Assembly: GCA_030446685.1 (NCBI GenBank)
Contig: JAUJMV010000025.1
Span: 45,612-106,765, forward strand
Length of the DNA stretch: 61,154 nt
Direction of reading: 5' to 3'
DNA from: Thermomicrobiales bacterium
Lineage (GTDB): Bacteria; Chloroflexota; Chloroflexia; Thermomicrobiales; CADCWN01
Shown here: positions 57,596 to 61,154 of the stretch, in pieces
How positions within the stretch are numbered: position 1 is the first letter of the stretch
How the letters are laid out: the number at the start of each line of letters is the position of its first letter
Notes under the pieces: generated by a model
Seen by the model: only the letters and a program-made list of their open reading frames with translations
Databases searched by the model: none
What the model was told of the DNA's origin: nothing
Program-made: the position numbers and the translations under genes

Positions 57596-59420
57596 TCACC
57601 GCGCCAGCAGCGCCGTGTCGCGCAGGGCGCGCGCCAGGCCGTTGAGGGTGTCGGCCGCGCCGCCGAGGGCGGCGGCGATGTCGTGGCGGAACTCGTCCGG
57701 CAGGCGGTCGGGGTACTTGAGCGAGGCGAGCGCGGGGAGGGCGATCGGCATCACGCCGTCGGTGTCGTAGGAGAGGGTGTCGAGGCGCGGCGCGACGGTG
57801 TCGCAGGCGACGCGGTTGGCCAGCGCGAGGTAGGCGTCGCGGGCGGGGTCGGCGCCGGTCGCGGCGCCCAGGCGGTCGTTGAGCGTGTGGAACCCCCGCG
57901 CGGCGTCCGCGAACGCCTCGGTCGCCGCCAGCAGCGGGGCGAGATCGAGGCCGGCGGCGCGCGCGCCCTCGGCCAGCCCCGCCGCCTCGTCGCGGATGAA
58001 GGCGGCGGAGCCGGTGAAGTCGAGCGGCACGACCGGCTCGTTGGCCGCGTGGTGCAGCAGCAGCGCCAGCGCCTCGATCGGCCGGCGGAAGGTCTCCCGA
58101 TCGACCGTGTCGACCAGATCGGTCAGGTTGTCGTGGTAGTTGGTCACCGGCCGGTACCAGCCGGGGAGGCGCTGGAGGACCGGCATCCGCCCTCGAAGAG
58201 GAAGACGCTGTGGTCGCTGGCCGCGCCGATCGGCGCGTTCCCTCGAGGGGCGTCCCCTCCGGGAGGATGCGCCGCGACACGCGCTCGTAGAGGGAGCGCA
58301 GCGAGGCGGAGCCGCCACAGACCCAGCGGTCGCCGCCGGCCATCGCCGAGCCGTCGCCGTTGAAATAGAGGAGCGTGTTCGCCAGCAGTTCGCGGTACTC
58401 GTCCCAGAAGGCGTGCGAGCCGATCATGCTCGCCTCCTCGCCGGTCCAGAAGCCGAAGAGGAGGCTGCGCGCGAAGGGGAGGCGCCGGTCTCGCGGGCGT
58501 AGCGCAGGATCAGCGCGGCGGCCTCCATCAGCCGCACGCACTCCGACACGTCGTCGCGCGCCCCCTGCTGGTAGGAATCGAGGTGCGCGCCGGTCAGGAT
58601 GATCTCGTCGGGCCGCGTCGCGCCGGGGATGAGCGCCCAGAGGTTGCGGGCGCGGACGCGGCGCGTCTCTTTGGCGTGGACCAGCCGCAGGCGCACCGTC
58701 GCGTTCGCGGCCAGGAGCGCCTCCAGCCGCTTGCCGGTGTCGCGCCGCAGCGTCAGCGTCGGCAGCGCCGGGAGCGATTCGGGGTGGAACTTGTAGTGGC
58801 GGTACTCGTCGGGGAACTGCAAGTAGGCCAGCGGCCCGCCGCGGCGCAGCACCCGGTCGGGCGCGAACCGCCCGCCGGCCATGAAGCCGTGGTAGTCGTG
58901 CTCGTAGGACGAGACGAGGGCCGCGCCCGCCGCGCCGTGCAGCGCCGCCAGCACCAGCCGCGACTTGGCGAGGATCGTGTAGTTGTCGAGCAGGACGATC
59001 TTGCCGCGCACGTCGACCCCGGCCGCCGCGACCCGCTCGTAGTCCTCCGCGAAGCCCGGCCCCAGATCGACCAGTTCGGCGGTCACGCCCTCCGGGGGCG
59101 TCGCGGCGCTGTAGCGGATCGGCAGGCAGCGCAGTTCCTCCGGCCCGCCCCCCTCGACCGGCTCCAGCAGATGCAGCGACCAACCCGTCGGTTCGTGCAA
59201 CTCGGCGGTGAAGGAGTGGGTGTGCGGATCGAGGCCGATCGCGCGCAGGTGCTCGCGCATCAGGTCGGTGCGCCGATCGAGGTACGGCGAGCCGAGCAAT
59301 TCGTCCGCGCCCGGCGGCCCGACCCGGCAGAACCGCTCCAGGAGCGCGTAGGCCCGGTCCGTATCCACATTCGCGCGGACGAATTGCAGGAACGCGGCGG
59401 TGTCGGACAACTCGGCCACG
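57596..59420 (-). CDS. M28-family metallopeptidase with PA-like domain (frameshifted)
   Basis: GTG start at 59420 after GGAGGAAGC: VAELSDTAAFLQFVRANVDT. A PA-domain-like insert (LVDLGPGFAEDYERVAAAGV, DVRGKIVLLDNYTILAKSRL) precedes the zinc core LTGAHLDSYQQGARDDVSEC (His, Asp), FGFWTGEEASMIGS (Glu-Glu) and, after indels, the C-terminal NYHDNLTDLVDTVDRETFRR (zinc His). Indels lie near 58490 and 58180-58250. Length once joined is about 608, consistent with M28 aminopeptidases. No signal peptide is seen. Probably an aminopeptidase or carboxypeptidase. Confidence 0.85.
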
Positions 59421-59460
59421 CTTCCTCCGATCACTGTGGCAGTCCGAGGCTGGATATAAT

Positions 59461-59563
59461 TCACCACAGAGGACACAGAGAGCACAGAGACGAGGTGAAA
59501 GAACGAAACCTGATCGTCGCTTCTCTCTTCCGCTCTCCGCGTCCTCTGTGTCCTCTGTGGTGA
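59461..59563. repeat. Inverted CACAGAG word array
   Basis: TCACCACAGAGGACACAGAG (59461-59480) and its exact complement at 59544-59563 flank 63 bp; the arms continue imperfectly inward. Words repeat with a 9-nt register (CACAGAGGA, CACAGAGAG, CACAGAGAC). Lies between the M28 start and the amidohydrolase stop (59578). Confidence 0.88.
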
Positions 59564-59577
59564 TATAACCATCCCTT

Positions 59578-61154
59578 CTACGCTTCGTAAGCGACCTCGC
59601 CGCCGACGATCGTCATGTTCACCGGCAGCGTCAGCAGCTCCTCCGGGGCGATCGCGGTCGGGTCGGCGCCGAGGACGGTGAAGTCGGCGAGCTTGCCGGG
59701 GGCGATGCTCCCCTTGCGCCCCTCCTCGAAGGCGGTGTAGGCGGCGTTGATCGTGTACATCTCGAGCGCCTGCTCGATGGTGATCCGCTCGTCGGGCGCG
59801 TAGGTGTCGCCCCGCTCGGTGCGGCGGGTGACGGCGGCGTAGAGGCCGACCCGCGGGTCAGGCGAGCAGACCGGCGCGTCGGACGAGCCGGAGGCGACGA
59901 TCCCCCAGTCGAAGAAGCTCTTGAGCGGGTAGGTGCAGGTCAGCCGGTCGTGGCCGAAGGCGGCGATGTAGGAGTCGCCGAGTTCGGTGATGAAGGTCGG
60001 CTGCGGCGCGGCCAGCACCCCGAGGCGGCGCATCCGCCCCAGCCGCTCGGCGTTCATCAGGCCGCAATGCTCGATCCGCCAGCGGTGGTCGGGGCGGGGG
60101 TGCCGGGCCAGGGCGCGCTCGTAGGCGTCGAGCACCATCGTGATCGTGCGGTCGCCGATCGCGTGGACGGCGATCTGCCAGCCCTCGCGCGCCCCCTCCA
60201 GCACCGCCGCGTCGAGTTCCTCCTGCGGCATGTTGGTGATGCCGAAGTTGTCGGGCTCGTCGCGGTACGGCTCGAAGACGCCGGCGGTGCGCCCGCCGCC
60301 GCTGCCGTCCATGAAGAGTTTAGAGGGGCCGACCGTGAAGCGGTCACCGATGGAGAGGCCGTGGCTGAGCCCGGCCGCGCCGATCAGCCGGCGCTCCTCC
60401 GGGCGGACCATCGCGTAGGTGCGGACCGGCAGCGCGCCCTCGCGCGCCAGCTCCTGGTAGGCGTGGAGGTCGACCGGCCCGCGCGACCCGGCATCCTGCC
60501 AGCTCGTCACGCCGAGCGCCAGGTAGGCCCGGGCCGCCCTGAGGATGTCCTCGCGCGCCGCCTCCGGCGTCAGGTCGCGCGCGAGCGCCCGGAACGGCAA
60601 CATCGCGTTCTCGGCGACCAGCCCGGTCAACTCGCCCCGCTCATCCCGCCCGAGCCGGCCGCCGACCGGGTCGGGCGTGTCGCGCCCGTAGCCGACCAGC
60701 GCCAGCGCCGCGCTGTTGGCGACCGCGAGGTGGCCGCAGGTGCGCGTCAGGTAGACCGGGTGGTGGGGCGCGATCCGGTCCAGTTCCCGGCGCGTCGGGT
60801 GCCGCCGCTCCGCCAGCTTGGTGTCGTCGTAGCCGCGCCCGGCGATCCACCCGCCGTCCGGCGTCCGCTCGGCCCGCTCAGCGACCGCGCGCAGGATCGC
60901 CGCGATCGACGGCGCGGTGACGGCGCGCAGGTCAAGCTCGCGCAGCGCCTGGCCGTAGGCGCAGGGGTGGGCGTGCCCCTCGATCAGCCCCGGCAGGACC
61001 GTCTGCCCCGCGAGATCGATCCGCCGCGTCCCCGGCCCCTCATACCGCCGCGCCTCTTCATCATCCCCGACCGCGACGATCAGCCCGCGCCACACCGCGA
61101 CCGCGCCGGCCCGCGGCCGCTCGTCGTCCATCGTGATCACGTTGCCGTTGGTCA
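59578..61154 (-). CDS. YtcJ-like metal-dependent amidohydrolase (start outside window)
   Basis: Open to the window end; the visible N-terminus is TNGNVITMDDERPRAGAVAV, the usual first strand of the family, so only a few residues are missing. Motifs: GQTVLPGLIEGHAHPCAYG (metal H-x-H), LFMDGSGGGRTAG (carboxylated-Lys position replaced by Met-Asp-Gly, as in the YtcJ subgroup), VHAIGDRTITMVLDAYE, RIEHCGLM and ASGSSDAPVCSPDPRVGLYA (metal Asp), ending LADFTVLGADPTAIAPEELL. The family (Amidohydro_3) includes N-acyl-amino-acid and formamide deacylases; the substrate here is unknown. Intact where visible. Confidence 0.9.
   Translation of the reverse strand, partial: TNGNVITMDDERPRAGAVAVWRGLIVAVGDDEEARRYEGPGTRRIDLAGQTVLPGLIEGHAHPCAYGQALRELDLRAVTAPSIAAILRAVAERAERTPDGGWIAGRGYDDTKLAERRHPTRRELDRIAPHHPVYLTRTCGHLAVANSAALALVGYGRDTPDPVGGRLGRDERGELTGLVAENAMLPFRALARDLTPEAAREDILRAARAYLALGVTSWQDAGSRGPVDLHAYQELAREGALPVRTYAMVRPEERRLIGAAGLSHGLSIGDRFTVGPSKLFMDGSGGGRTAGVFEPYRDEPDNFGITNMPQEELDAAVLEGAREGWQIAVHAIGDRTITMVLDAYERALARHPRPDHRWRIEHCGLMNAERLGRMRRLGVLAAPQPTFITELGDSYIAAFGHDRLTCTYPLKSFFDWGIVASGSSDAPVCSPDPRVGLYAAVTRRTERGDTYAPDERITIEQALEMYTINAAYTAFEEGRKGSIAPGKLADFTVLGADPTAIAPEELLTLPVNMTIVGGEVAYEA

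Noticed and set aside
56784..57770. Long + strand ORF opposite the epimerase and across the intergenic gap
   Set aside because: Shadow ORF of high-GC DNA antisense to a clear gene; the intergenic part has no RBS or domain.

Overview
The window is about 61 kb of GC-rich chromosomal DNA (roughly 70% G+C by eye). It comes from a free-living heterotrophic bacterium, most plausibly a Chloroflexota member of the Thermomicrobia/Sphaerobacter type. That placement is an inference from the gene mix: phytanoyl-CoA dioxygenase, paired sulfatases, M28 and YtcJ-type hydrolases, a Tat-exported amidase with C-terminal repeat modules, DUF4253/DUF402/DUF2089 proteins and a divergent chaperonin. Intergenic spaces are packed with short word-repeat palindromes.

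Layout. 1-18,100: GT39-like membrane protein end, cobQ, divergent GroEL paralogue, beta-propeller, sugar-binding lipoprotein, PhyH dioxygenase, DUF4253, a ten-repeat HGVKP protein with a DUF2089 regulator, CocE-type hydrolase, PAP2 phosphatase, 2-hydroxyacid dehydrogenase, MFS transporter, DUF402 and Nudix. 18,150-34,999: a mosaic accessory region bounded by direct repeats. It holds a DUF899 relic, an IS5-family and an IS630-family transposase, a phage-type primase/ATPase and small phage-like proteins, a nucleoside-kinase-like gene, an intact trkH/trkA pair, an RHH protein and a large serine recombinase at the right edge. The recombinase reading frame runs without a stop into an M19 dipeptidase gene. 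The native promoter, RBS and first codons of that dipeptidase are stranded about 16.8 kb away at the left edge, so this looks like a site-specific insertion into the dipeptidase 5' end. 35,000-61,154: dipeptidase body, serine hydrolase, D-apionate-lactonase-like protein, amidase, tRNA-Thr-tuf-rpmG operon, RNase J, family-4 UDG, phosphomannomutase, a sulfatase-sulfatase-GH2 operon, aldehyde dehydrogenase, macro-domain protein, TIGR01777 epimerase, M28 peptidase and a YtcJ-like amidohydrolase cut by the window end.

Two themes dominate. First, at least nine intergenic sites carry inverted arrays of short tandem words, mostly exact heptamers with a different word at each site. Together with longer palindromic cassettes they sit immediately at stop codons or just before RBSs. 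Second, many genes, including essential tuf, contain single-base frameshifts, often in homopolymers. I therefore read most broken genes outside 18-34 kb as consensus-sequence errors rather than true pseudogenes, and joined their pieces.
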